Source of the DNA: Chitinophaga vietnamensis
GTDB lineage: Bacteria > Bacteroidota > Bacteroidia > Chitinophagales > Chitinophagaceae
Direction of reading: 5' to 3'
Assembly: GCF_902167635.1 (NCBI RefSeq)
Contig: NZ_CABHMS010000003.1
Coordinates: 434,001-498,000 of the forward strand
DNA length: 64,000 nucleotides
The position numbers and the translations under genes were made by a program. A model generated the notes under the pieces. That model was given only the letters and a program-made list of their open reading frames with translations, had not been told where the DNA came from and made no database searches. How positions within the stretch are numbered: the first letter of the stretch is position 1; the number at the start of each line of letters is the position of its first letter. Positions 51,922 to 60,980 of this stretch are shown here, piece after piece.

Positions 51922-53559
51922 ATGAATCAACAGGAACTGGAAAACAATAAAAATGAAGATGCCATCCGGATGGCTATCAGTACAATGAAGCAGCGCCTGG
52001 GAGTGATAGAGCAGGGCGGCGGAAAGAAGAGCCTCGAGAAAGTAAGACAGCGGGGCAAGCTCACCGCAAGGGAGCGTATCAACTACCTCATTGATAAGGA
52101 CAGCACCTTCACCGAAATTGGCGCCTTCACCGCCTATGATATGTACCCCGAATACGGCGGATGCCCCGCCGGTGGCACCGTTGGCGGCATCGGCTATGTA
52201 AGCGGCCGCCAGTGCATGATCGTTGCCAATGACATGACTGTAAAGGCCGGGGCCTGGTTCCCGCTCACGGGCAAAAAGAACCTGCGCCTGCAGGAGATCG
52301 CCATGGAAAATAAATTGCCCGTGATCTACCTGGTAGACAGTGCCGGCGTATTCCTGCCCATGCAGGATGAGATCTTCCCCGACAAAGAACACTTTGGCCG
52401 CATATTCCGCAACAATGCCCGCATGAGCGCCATGGGCATCACACAGATCGCCGCCGTGATGGGCAGCTGTGTAGCCGGCGGCGCCTACCTGCCTATTATG
52501 AGCGATGAAGTGCTGATGGTAGAAGGTAACGGCTCTATCTTCCTCGCCGGCCCTTACCTCGTGAAAGCCGCCATAGGAGAGGACGTAGATGCTGAAACAC
52601 TCGGTGGCGCCGTTACGCATACCGAAATATCCGGCATCGCGGATTATAAATTCAAGACCGATGAAGAGTGTCTTGATCGCATCAAACAGATCGTATCGAA
52701 GATAGGACATGCCGCCACAGCGGGTTTCGACCGTATCAAGCCGGCGCCGCCACAGAAGCCGGTAGAAGAGCTGTACAGCGTGCTGCCTGCCGATAGTTCC
52801 CGTCCTTATGATATGCTGGAAGTAATCACACGTATCGTTGATGATTCTGTTTTTGATCAATACAAGCAAGATTATGGCAAGAGTATCCTCTGTGGCTATG
52901 CCCGCATCGATGGGTGGGCAGTAGGTATCGTTGCCAACCAACGCAAGATCGTGAAGAGCCGCAAAGGCGAAATGCAGATGGGTGGCGTGATCTACAACGA
53001 CAGCGCCGACAAGGCCGCGCGCTTCATCATGAACTGCAACCAGAAAAAGATACCCTTGGTATTTTTACAGGATGTTACCGGCTTCATGGTGGGCAGTCGC
53101 AGCGAACATGCCGGCATCATTAAAGACGGCGCCAAACTGGTGAATGCCGTATCCAACTCGGTAGTGCCGAAGATCACGATCATCATCGGTAACTCTTATG
53201 GGGCGGGCAACTACGCCATGTGTGGCAAGGCCTATGATCCGCGTTTCATCTATGCCTGGCCTACGGCCAAGATCGCGGTGATGGGTGGCGAACAAGCCGC
53301 CAAAACATTATTACAGATCCAGGTGGCCTCTCTCAAAGCCAAAGGAGAAACCATCACGCCCGAAGCAGAAAGCAAGCTGCTGGCCGAGATCACAGAAAGA
53401 TACAACGCGCAAACCACCCCTTATTACGCCGCCGCCAGGCTCTGGGTAGATGACATCATCGACCCGGCAGACACACGCTCACGCATATCCGAAAGTATCA
53501 AAGCCGCCAACAACGCACCCATAGAAAGCGCATTTAATGTAGGCGTATTTCAGGTGTAA
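51922..53559 (+). CDS. Acyl-CoA carboxylase beta subunit (methylcrotonyl-CoA carboxylase-like)
   Basis: 545 residues from the ATG at 51922 (MNQQELENN). It is the carboxyltransferase subunit that moves CO2 from biotin to an acyl-CoA. Matches include RGKLTARERINYLIDKDS, VYLVDSAGVFLPMQDEIFPD (as read: LPVIYLVDSAGVFLPMQ), MGSCVAGGAYLPIMSDE, and NSYGAGNYAMCGKAYDPRF. The FLPMQ and EIFPD segments favour methylcrotonyl-CoA over propionyl-CoA carboxylase. No biotin-carrier or biotin-carboxylase subunit is encoded nearby, so it must be supplied from elsewhere. The stop codon forms the first bases of palindrome E. Confidence 0.92.
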   Translation: MNQQELENNKNEDAIRMAISTMKQRLGVIEQGGGKKSLEKVRQRGKLTARERINYLIDKDSTFTEIGAFTAYDMYPEYGGCPAGGTVGGIGYVSGRQCMIVANDMTVKAGAWFPLTGKKNLRLQEIAMENKLPVIYLVDSAGVFLPMQDEIFPDKEHFGRIFRNNARMSAMGITQIAAVMGSCVAGGAYLPIMSDEVLMVEGNGSIFLAGPYLVKAAIGEDVDAETLGGAVTHTEISGIADYKFKTDEECLDRIKQIVSKIGHAATAGFDRIKPAPPQKPVEELYSVLPADSSRPYDMLEVITRIVDDSVFDQYKQDYGKSILCGYARIDGWAVGIVANQRKIVKSRKGEMQMGGVIYNDSADKAARFIMNCNQKKIPLVFLQDVTGFMVGSRSEHAGIIKDGAKLVNAVSNSVVPKITIIIGNSYGAGNYAMCGKAYDPRFIYAWPTAKIAVMGGEQAAKTLLQIQVASLKAKGETITPEAESKLLAEITERYNAQTTPYYAAARLWVDDIIDPADTRSRISESIKAANNAPIESAFNVGVFQV

Positions 53560-53704
53560 ATATTTATGGATTTATTGATTTACGGATTTATGGATTGTAT
53601 TGGTGTTTTGTTGTTTTGTCGTTTTGTTTTTTATCTTCACACCCTTAAACAATAAAACACCAATACAATCCATAAATCTGTAAATCAATAAATTCATAAA
53701 TATT
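53559..53704. repeat. Long palindrome filling the gap before rnhA, family 1 (copy E)
   Basis: The arms 53559-53613 and 53650-53704 are 55 bp long with three mismatches; all three are G-T pairs when read on the plus strand, so the plus-strand RNA stem stays paired throughout. The palindrome begins at the last base of the carboxylase stop and ends at the base before the rnhA start. Confidence 0.95.
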
Positions 53705-54166
53705 TTGTCGGAACTAATCATATACACAGATGGGGCCTCCCGTGGAAACCCCGGCCCGGGCGGATATGGCGTTGTGCTCATCTGGGGGAACATCAGGAAG
53801 GAACTCTCGCAAGGCTACCGTAAAACTACTAATAACCGTATGGAGCTGCTGGCCGTGATTGTGGGGCTGGAAGCGCTTAAAAAAGATGGCGTGCCTCTCA
53901 CCATCTATACCGATAGTAAATATGTAGTGGACAGCATCGAAAAAGGATGGCTGTGGAGCTGGGTGAAAACCAATTTCAAAGACAAAAAGAACAAAGACCT
54001 CTGGTTACGTTTCATACCATTATACCGCAAGCACCGCGTGACCATGAAATGGGTGAAAGGACATGCCAGCAACCCTTTCAATAACCGCTGTGATGAACTG
54101 GCCACTGCAGCCGCCGACAGCGGCAACTGGCTGATCGACGAAGGTTTCGAAAGCGGTAACGCCTGA
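53705..54166 (+). CDS. rnhA: Ribonuclease HI
   Basis: 153 residues. It cuts the RNA strand of RNA-DNA hybrids, for example at replication primers and R-loops. The catalytic set is complete: Asp9 (IYTDGASRGNPGPGG), Glu47 (NNRMELLAV), Asp70 (IYTDSKYVVDS), His120 and Asp130 (KGHASNPFNNRCDELA). A basic helical insert near 87-98 (KTNFKDKKNKDLW) matches the substrate-binding handle of E. coli RNase HI. The start is TTG, since no in-frame ATG or GTG occurs before an upstream stop at 53681. The leader is palindrome E. Confidence 0.95.
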   Translation: MSELIIYTDGASRGNPGPGGYGVVLIWGNIRKELSQGYRKTTNNRMELLAVIVGLEALKKDGVPLTIYTDSKYVVDSIEKGWLWSWVKTNFKDKKNKDLWLRFIPLYRKHRVTMKWVKGHASNPFNNRCDELATAAADSGNWLIDEGFESGNA

Positions 54167-54227
54167 AATTTTACAGAACCATTCCACCCGGATATTTGTA
54201 GTATATGCGAAACCTTATTGCTCGCTT

Positions 54228-55934
54228 ATGCTCACCTGGTTGATCGCTACATTACAGAAATATCCGGAAATAGCCGTGATGCTCACCCTCATGATCGGAT
54301 TCCTGATCGGCAAGGTGCATATCAAAGGATTTACATTGGGCACCGTTACGGGCGTGCTGCTGGTGGGTATCGCCATCGGCAGTTTTCATATAGCCATTCC
54401 CGGTAGTGCCAAATCTATCTTCTTTCTTTTCTTCCTCTTTTGTACCGGCTACGGTATCGGGCCGCAGTTTTTCCAGGCCCTGCGGAAAGATGGCCTGCCA
54501 CTGGCATTGTTCTCTTTCATCGTCTGTTGCAGCAGCCTGCTCTTTTGCTGGGGCATCGCGTCGCTGCTGCGTTTTGATGTAGGCACTTCCGCCGGACTGA
54601 TGTCCGGCGCCAATACCTGCTCCGCCATCATCGGCGTGGCATCCAATACCATCAATGATCTCAACCTGGCCGCAGATGAAAAGACAAGGCTGATAGACCA
54701 GATACCCGTGGCCTATGCCGTCACCTATATTTTTGGTACTGCGGGCACCAGCTGGTTCCTGTCGGTGATAGGTCCCTGGTTTATGTCGGGCAGCCGTGCA
54801 AAGCTGATCGAGCAAACAAAAGAAATGGAAGCGCAGATGAATGATAATGCCGCAGAGGAAGAGACGAGCATCAGCAATGCCTACGACCAGGCGGCTTTCC
54901 GGGCTTACCTGATCAATGGAGAGTTGGCCGGCCGCACGGTGCGCAACGTAGAGCAGATGTTGCACGATAAAAAAAGAGCGCTTTATATTTTGCGGATACG
55001 CCGAGCCGGCGCCCTCATGGAAACCAGTCCGGACTTCATTTTGCAAACCGGCGATATCATCGCGGTAGGAGGGCAGCGCATCTCTGCTATCGGGTCCGAC
55101 AACCTGCTGGGAAAGGAAGTAGCAGATGTAGGACTCCTTACTTTCCCGGTGCAGGATATTACCGTGGTGGTCACTAATAAAGCGCTGAGAGGCCGGCCCA
55201 TTCATACCCTGGTCAAACATCCGGATTTTCATGGCATCAGCGTACGTAAGCTCACGAGGGCCGGCATTGAAATTCCTTTGTCTTATCTCACCGTGCTGCA
55301 AAAAGGAGATGTATTGCAACTGGTGGGCATCCAGGAGGAGCTGGACAAAGCCGTATCGCTGCTGGGTTACAAAGAACGCTCGGGAGTGGAAACAGATATC
55401 GTTTATCTCGCCGGAGGTATTGTTGCCGGTACCTTGGTGGGCGCCTTGACCTTTCACGCCGGCAATGTGCCGATAGAATTAAGCACCAGCGGCGGCGCGC
55501 TGCTGGCGGGCCTTTTCTTTGGATGGCTGCGCGGTTTGCGGCCCACGTTTGGATATATCCCGCCCGCATCGCAATGGGTGCTGACCAAACTGGGCCTGCA
55601 TGTGTTCATCGCGATGGTAGGACTTACCTCCAGTGAAGGCTTCCTGACAGGGCTGAGAGAAAAAGGCCTGACACTTTTCCTGGCGGGCGCGGTCCTGAGC
55701 TTATTACCCATGGTGGTGGCGCTTTTCCTGGCGAAGTATGTTTTCAAATTCCATCCGGCAATTGGATTGGGCGCCTGCGCAGGCGCGCATGACGAGTCGG
55801 CGCCATTGCTTGCGGTACAAGATGCCTTGAATAGTAAAGTGCCCGCGCTGGGCTATACGGTGGCGTATGCCGTGGCCAATATTACGCTCACCACGAGCGG
55901 CGTTATCATTGTCCTGCTCATGTCCCGTTCATAA
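54228..55934 (+). CDS. AspT/YidE-type antiporter family membrane protein
   Basis: 568 residues. About five membrane helices (residues 1-185), then two RCK_C/TrkA-C type domains (about 205-370), then five more helices to the end: the layout of the aspartate:alanine exchanger family. Family motifs are GYGIGPQFFQALRKDG and GASTSAGLMSGANTCSAI-like (as read: DVGTSAGLMSGANTCSA) and, in the second half, GACAGAHDESAPLLA. It probably exchanges or exports a carboxylate, but aspartate-alanine exchange is not proven for most members. Confidence 0.88.
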   Translation: MLTWLIATLQKYPEIAVMLTLMIGFLIGKVHIKGFTLGTVTGVLLVGIAIGSFHIAIPGSAKSIFFLFFLFCTGYGIGPQFFQALRKDGLPLALFSFIVCCSSLLFCWGIASLLRFDVGTSAGLMSGANTCSAIIGVASNTINDLNLAADEKTRLIDQIPVAYAVTYIFGTAGTSWFLSVIGPWFMSGSRAKLIEQTKEMEAQMNDNAAEEETSISNAYDQAAFRAYLINGELAGRTVRNVEQMLHDKKRALYILRIRRAGALMETSPDFILQTGDIIAVGGQRISAIGSDNLLGKEVADVGLLTFPVQDITVVVTNKALRGRPIHTLVKHPDFHGISVRKLTRAGIEIPLSYLTVLQKGDVLQLVGIQEELDKAVSLLGYKERSGVETDIVYLAGGIVAGTLVGALTFHAGNVPIELSTSGGALLAGLFFGWLRGLRPTFGYIPPASQWVLTKLGLHVFIAMVGLTSSEGFLTGLREKGLTLFLAGAVLSLLPMVVALFLAKYVFKFHPAIGLGACAGAHDESAPLLAVQDALNSKVPALGYTVAYAVANITLTTSGVIIVLLMSRS

Positions 55935-56259
55935 CAAATCGATTAAATTTTTAACTTTTCTTTTGTAGATTGAATCCTATCCACTAGCTTTGCGTCCCAT
56001 TAGTCTATAGGAATACTAGAGTATAATTGAATCACATGAAAGGAAGCCGTTTTATGACATGTTTTTACCAACCAGTCCACATCTGCCAGCAGCTTTGTTG
56101 TTGTAGCTTCATCCGAATGTGTAGCTGCTGATTTTACTGCGTACTGTCACCAGGAACAAGAAAAGTATTAATGGGAATCATCGCTAAATACCTGCATCAG
56201 CAGGTACCTGTTTCGTTTTGCCATTTTCAGAATAAACCAATCATCTTCAACACCATCTT
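55935..56259 (+). promoter_or_regulatory. Promoter and leader of the third susC gene
   Basis: 325 bp without a gene. TTG at 55963-55965 and TAGCTTTG at 55985-55992 form a Bacteroidota promoter with a 19-bp spacer. The expected transcript has an untranslated leader of about 260 bases. Near its end a perfect stem-loop, TACCTGC-ATCA-GCAGGTA, lies at 56189-56206, 54 bases before the ATG. No ORF of note occurs in the leader. Confidence 0.6.
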
Positions 56260-59200
56260 ATGTTACAGAGATTTATTATCCTCTTATGGCTGTTCGGGCC
56301 GCTGGCTGCATTCGCGCAGACCCGCACGGTAACCGGCACCATTTTATCCGCCAAAGAAAAAGAACCGCTGCCCGGCGCATCTGTGGTAGTAAAGGGAACC
56401 ACCAAAGGCGTTGTATCCGGCGCTGATGGCAAGTTCCACTTAGAGATCACCGATCCCGCCGCCACTACGCTGGTGGTAAGTTACATCGGCATGCAATCGC
56501 AGGAGCTGCCCATCAGCACGGCGCCGTTGACCATCTTATTATCTTCTTCCGGAAAAGATATCGATGAAGTAGTGATCGTCGCATATGGCACCGCGAAGAA
56601 AAATTCCTACACCGGTTCGGTATCGCAGATCAAAGGAGAGGAGCTGGCCAACCGCCAGATCTCCAGCGTATCGAAAGGCTTGCAAGGCCTTGCAGCCGGC
56701 GTGCAGAGCTCCTCTGCCAGCGGCCAGCCAGGTACAGACGCTACGATCCGCATCCGTGGTATCGGCTCTGTGAATGCCTCATCTGATCCGCTGTATGTGG
56801 TAGACGGCGTGCCCTATGGCGGTAATATCAATGCCATCAGCCCCTTTGATATTGAGTCTATCAGTATCCTCAAAGACGCCTCTTCCAGCGCATTATACGG
56901 CTCCCGCGGCGCTAATGGCGTGATCATCATCACCACTAAAAAAGGAAAGATCAATGGCACCAACATTGATGTGCGCGTAAGCCAGGGCTTTTCCAAAAGA
57001 GCCGTGAAAGACTATGCACAGGTTAGTACCGACGATTACTTCCGCCTCTATTGGGAATCGCTGCGTAACACCGCCTTGCTCAATGGCCTCTCCGCCTCTG
57101 CAGCTGCGGCATCCGCCAGCAGCAACGTAGTGAGCGACCTTGGCATCAACCCTTATGGCACCGCTTTTCCACAACCGGTGGGCACCGACGGCAAACTGGT
57201 ATCCGGCGCACATGCGCTCTGGAACGACGACTGGAACAAAGCCATGCAACGTACCGGTCAACGTACCGAAGCAGATGTAGCCATCAGTGGCTCCACTGAA
57301 AAAACACGCTACTATCTCTCCGGTGGTTATCTCAATGATCAGGGCATCTATCTCGGCTCCGGCTTCAAACGTTATAACGTGCGCGCCAACTTTGATGTGG
57401 ATGCAAAGAAATGGCTGAAAGTAGGCCTCAACCTGGGCGGCGCTCACTCTGATCAACAAGCGCCTCCATCTGAAGATAGCCGCTCCGATAACTATATTAA
57501 CTACGGTCGTTTCACACCTTCATTCTACCCGGTGTACCAGCGCGATCCCGCCACTGGCGCATATTTGCTGGATGCCAGCGGGAACAGGATCTTCGACTAC
57601 GGTGCTTACCGCCCCGATGCGATCAATCCCAGAACCAACCTGGTACAAACTTCCGGTATTGATAAACATAACCAGACCCGCGATGATATCTCCGTACGTG
57701 CATACGGCGAAGCTACCATCTGGCGCGGTCTGAAATTTAAATCCAGCTATAATGCAGATTATGCGGCCCGCCTTACACACGACTATACGAATCCGCTGCT
57801 CGGCTTCGACGCCGCTGTGGGCGGTACTGTAGACCGTGCCAACTACCGCACTTTCAGCTGGACTTTCAACAACCTGCTCACCTATGAGCAGCTCTTCAAT
57901 GAGAAACATCACATCAGCGTGCTGGCCGGACAGGAAGCCTATAAATTCACCTACACTTTCACAGATGGCAGCCGCTCCGGCTTCCCCGTGATCGGCGTGG
58001 ATGAACCTGCAGATGCCTCCCTGCTGCAGGATTTCACAGGCTACTCCGATAACTATACGCTTTCCAGTTATCTCGCCAGAGCAGAATATGATTACAAAGG
58101 AAAATATTTCTTCTCCGGATCATTGCGTACTGACGGCTCTTCACGCTTCGCACCAAACAGGCGCTGGGGAACCTTCTGGTCGCTCGGCGCTTCCTGGAAA
58201 ATTACAGAAGAAGACTTCCTCAAAAATTCTTCTTTCTTTAATCTCCTCACGCTGAAAGCCAGCTACGGCGCACAAGGTAACGACAACCTCGGCAGTTACT
58301 ATTATTACATGCCGCTGTTTGTAGTGAACAGCAACCTGGGCGAAGGCGGCGTATACCGTAACAAGATCTACAACAAAGACCTGAAATGGGAAACGAACCT
58401 CAACCTCAATGTGGGCGTGGATTTCGCCATACTGAATAACCGCTTGAGCGGTACCGTGGAATTTTTCCAGCGCAGCTCCCGCGATCTGCTGTTCTCCCTG
58501 CCTAAGCCGCCATCTACCGGTTACGGCGCCATCGATGCCAACATCGGCGCACTGAGAAATACCGGCGTGGACCTCACGCTCCGCGGCGTTCCTGTACAGA
58601 CGAAGGATTTCAGCTGGGTAGTGGATTTCAATATCTCTCATTACAAAAACAAAGTGACCTCGCTGCCACAGGGTGATATCATCGTAGGTACCAAGAAATT
58701 ATCTGTCGGTCATTCTATCTATGATTTCTACCTGCGCGACTGGGCAGGTGTGGATCCGCAAACGGGCGCACCACGCTGGTACACCACCGGCGCTGACGGC
58801 AAACGCACTACCACCGGCACTTACAGCTCTGCTACACAGTACTATTCCGGCTCTGCATTGCCCGATGCGATCGGAGGTTTGACCAATACCTTCAGCTATA
58901 AAGGCGTGTCGTTGTCGTTCCTCTGGGCTTACAGCCTGGGTGGTAAAATACTTGACAACGATTACCCCTGGCTGATGCACCTTGGCTCTGCAACCGGCCG
59001 TGCATGGTCTACCGAAATACTCGACCGCTGGCAGAAACCGGGCGATGTCACCAATGTTCCCGCGCTCAGCACTAATACCAGCACCTGGACCAGCGCGTCT
59101 ACCCGCTGGCTCTACGACGCTACCTATGCCCGTCTCAAGAACCTGAACCTGAGCTACACCTTCCCGAAATCACTGATGCAACGCGCGCACATCCACAATC

Positions 59201-59343
59201 TCGTGGTGTACGTACAGGGAGAAAACCTTATCACCCTGTATAAACACAAAGGGATGGACCCTGAGCAGTCGATCGATGGTGTTACCTATTATCGTTACCC
59301 GGCTATCAAATCTTTATCTGCCGGTATTAACCTGAGCTTCTAA
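56260..59343 (+). CDS. SusC-type TonB-dependent receptor without STN domain
   Basis: 1027 residues. The signal peptide (MLQRFIILLWLFGPLAAFAQ) is followed directly by a carboxypeptidase-regulatory-like domain (about 20-100, VTGTILSAKEKEPLPGASVV), then the plug (about 105-225; VIVAYGTAKKNSYTGSVSQI) and the barrel ending with a terminal Phe (LSAGINLSF). The absence of an STN domain and of a nearby sigma/FecR pair means it is controlled differently from the other two. It works with the SusD-type protein 10 bp downstream. The ligand is unknown. Confidence 0.94.
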   Translation: MLQRFIILLWLFGPLAAFAQTRTVTGTILSAKEKEPLPGASVVVKGTTKGVVSGADGKFHLEITDPAATTLVVSYIGMQSQELPISTAPLTILLSSSGKDIDEVVIVAYGTAKKNSYTGSVSQIKGEELANRQISSVSKGLQGLAAGVQSSSASGQPGTDATIRIRGIGSVNASSDPLYVVDGVPYGGNINAISPFDIESISILKDASSSALYGSRGANGVIIITTKKGKINGTNIDVRVSQGFSKRAVKDYAQVSTDDYFRLYWESLRNTALLNGLSASAAAASASSNVVSDLGINPYGTAFPQPVGTDGKLVSGAHALWNDDWNKAMQRTGQRTEADVAISGSTEKTRYYLSGGYLNDQGIYLGSGFKRYNVRANFDVDAKKWLKVGLNLGGAHSDQQAPPSEDSRSDNYINYGRFTPSFYPVYQRDPATGAYLLDASGNRIFDYGAYRPDAINPRTNLVQTSGIDKHNQTRDDISVRAYGEATIWRGLKFKSSYNADYAARLTHDYTNPLLGFDAAVGGTVDRANYRTFSWTFNNLLTYEQLFNEKHHISVLAGQEAYKFTYTFTDGSRSGFPVIGVDEPADASLLQDFTGYSDNYTLSSYLARAEYDYKGKYFFSGSLRTDGSSRFAPNRRWGTFWSLGASWKITEEDFLKNSSFFNLLTLKASYGAQGNDNLGSYYYYMPLFVVNSNLGEGGVYRNKIYNKDLKWETNLNLNVGVDFAILNNRLSGTVEFFQRSSRDLLFSLPKPPSTGYGAIDANIGALRNTGVDLTLRGVPVQTKDFSWVVDFNISHYKNKVTSLPQGDIIVGTKKLSVGHSIYDFYLRDWAGVDPQTGAPRWYTTGADGKRTTTGTYSSATQYYSGSALPDAIGGLTNTFSYKGVSLSFLWAYSLGGKILDNDYPWLMHLGSATGRAWSTEILDRWQKPGDVTNVPALSTNTSTWTSASTRWLYDATYARLKNLNLSYTFPKSLMQRAHIHNLVVYVQGENLITLYKHKGMDPEQSIDGVTYYRYPAIKSLSAGINLSF

Positions 59344-59353
59344 AAATAATATC

Positions 59354-60856
59354 ATGAAAAAGAACAGATCAATCATACTCACGATACTTTCTGCTACGCT
59401 GTTGTCGGCGTGCAGCAAGGACTTCCTTGACCAGAAGCCTACCAACGCCGTTACGCAGGATCAGGCATATGCTACCGCAGATAACGTAGAAACGGTGATC
59501 AACGGTACCTGGGCTTATATGATGGAAACATTTTTCACCTACTCCGTACCAGGATATACCTCCATCGCCCGCGCCAGCGATGCGATGGGCAGCGATGTGG
59601 CAGTGACCACCAAATACGGTTTGCGGGATGCTTATACATTTGTGGAGATGGCAGACCCTACTAAAAACCGTGTGAACGCTTACTGGACCATCCTCTACAA
59701 AACGATCGATAACTGCAATGGCATCATCGCCAACGTAGATAAAGCTACCGGCGATGAAAGCCGCAAGCAGCGCCTCAAAGGCCAGGCCCTGGCCTTACGC
59801 GCCAACAGCTACCTGGTGCTGGCGTCCTTCTATCAGTTCGGTACCATCGTAGATCCGAATGCGAAGGCAGTGCCCATCTACACCGAGCCTGCTACGGCTA
59901 ACACGCCAGGCAAGCCCAGAGCTACTATCAAACAGGTGTACGATCAGGTGATCGCCGACCTGCTGGCCGCAGAACCGCTGCTGCAAGGCTATCAGCGCGA
60001 TCCCGGCAAAAAGCATAAGATCGATATCAATGTAGTGGAAGGCCTGCTGGCAAGAGCTTACCTGCAAACACAGAACTGGAGCAAAGCGGCGGAGAAGGCT
60101 GTACTGGCCCGCGCCGGCTATCCGCTCATGTCGCAGGACGACTACCTCAAAGGATTCAACGATGTGAACAATGTAGAATGGATCTGGGGGCATGCGCAAA
60201 CGCCCAACCAGAGCACCGCGAGCTACAACTTCCACTTCCTGGATGTGTCATCTCCCGGCTCTTACTACTACAGCTTCATGGCCGATCCTTTCTTCAAAGA
60301 TTTCTTTACTAACGGCGACGTACGTACGAAATTATTCCAGTGGGATACCTTGCCATCCAGGGAAGGTTACCTGCGTTACCAGAAGTTCCGCTTCCGCGAC
60401 CAGCAGGCATTGATCGGTGATTTTGTGTTGATGAGAACAGCGGAGATGTACCTCATCGAGGCGGAAGGCAATGCCCGCGCGGGCAACACCGCCGCTGCGG
60501 TAACCAGTCTCAACACGCTCCGGCAGGCGCGTGGCGCCTATCCTTATGTACAAGGCAGCGGCAGTCTTGTTGATACCATCCTCGTTGAAAGAAGAAAAGA
60601 ATTATGGGGAGAAGGATTTTCGCTTTCAGATATCATCCGCACCAACGGCACCGTGGTACGCAAGCCATTCACTTCCTGGAATGGCGGCGATAGCACTATC
60701 GTAATCCCGAATGGCGCCGGCGGTAAAAGGATCAGGATACGCGGTCATCGTACCCTCAAATTCCCTGATGGTACGGCTTTCAAGCCACAGAGCCCATACT
60801 ATCTTTTTAGTATTCCAGTCAGCGAACAACAGAATAATCCGAATTTGAACAAGTAA
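59354..60856 (+). CDS. SusD/RagB-type surface lipoprotein
   Basis: 500 residues with a lipoprotein signal (ILTILSATLLSAC, Cys20, then SKDFLDQKPTNAV, the classical SusD start). TPR-like helices follow (VEGLLARAYLQTQNWSKAAE). The C-terminal part has MRTAEMYLIEAEGNARAGNT and VERRKELWGEGFSLSDIIR. It binds ligand at the surface for the preceding SusC. The stop codon is one base from palindrome F. Confidence 0.94.
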   Translation: MKKNRSIILTILSATLLSACSKDFLDQKPTNAVTQDQAYATADNVETVINGTWAYMMETFFTYSVPGYTSIARASDAMGSDVAVTTKYGLRDAYTFVEMADPTKNRVNAYWTILYKTIDNCNGIIANVDKATGDESRKQRLKGQALALRANSYLVLASFYQFGTIVDPNAKAVPIYTEPATANTPGKPRATIKQVYDQVIADLLAAEPLLQGYQRDPGKKHKIDINVVEGLLARAYLQTQNWSKAAEKAVLARAGYPLMSQDDYLKGFNDVNNVEWIWGHAQTPNQSTASYNFHFLDVSSPGSYYYSFMADPFFKDFFTNGDVRTKLFQWDTLPSREGYLRYQKFRFRDQQALIGDFVLMRTAEMYLIEAEGNARAGNTAAAVTSLNTLRQARGAYPYVQGSGSLVDTILVERRKELWGEGFSLSDIIRTNGTVVRKPFTSWNGGDSTIVIPNGAGGKRIRIRGHRTLKFPDGTAFKPQSPYYLFSIPVSEQQNNPNLNK

Positions 60857-60857
60857 T

Positions 60858-60980
60858 AAATATTTAGGGATTTTTTGATTTACGGATTTATTGATTTAAT
60901 TGAAGCGGAGATGAACAATGTTATTATCTCCGCCTCAATTAAATCAATAAATCCGTAAATCAAAAAATCCCTAAATATTT
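60858..60980. repeat. Long palindrome between convergent genes, family 1 (copy F)
   Basis: The arms 60858-60912 and 60926-60980 match over 54 of 55 bp, with a 13-base loop at 60913-60925. Units GATTTACGGATTT and GGGATTTTTTGATTT are shared with the other family 1 copies. The susD stop lies one base outside the left end and the stop of the next gene lies inside the right end. Confidence 0.97.

Noticed and set aside
54252-55457. Open frame of 401 codons on the minus strand
   Set aside because: It is opposite the AspT-type antiporter, which has clear helices and family motifs. The antisense product is His/Gln-rich without membrane or domain pattern.
56260-60856. SusC/SusD loci considered as polysaccharide-utilisation loci
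   Set aside because: No glycoside hydrolase, polysaccharide lyase, sulfatase or sugar kinase is encoded next to any of the three receptors, so a glycan substrate is not supported.
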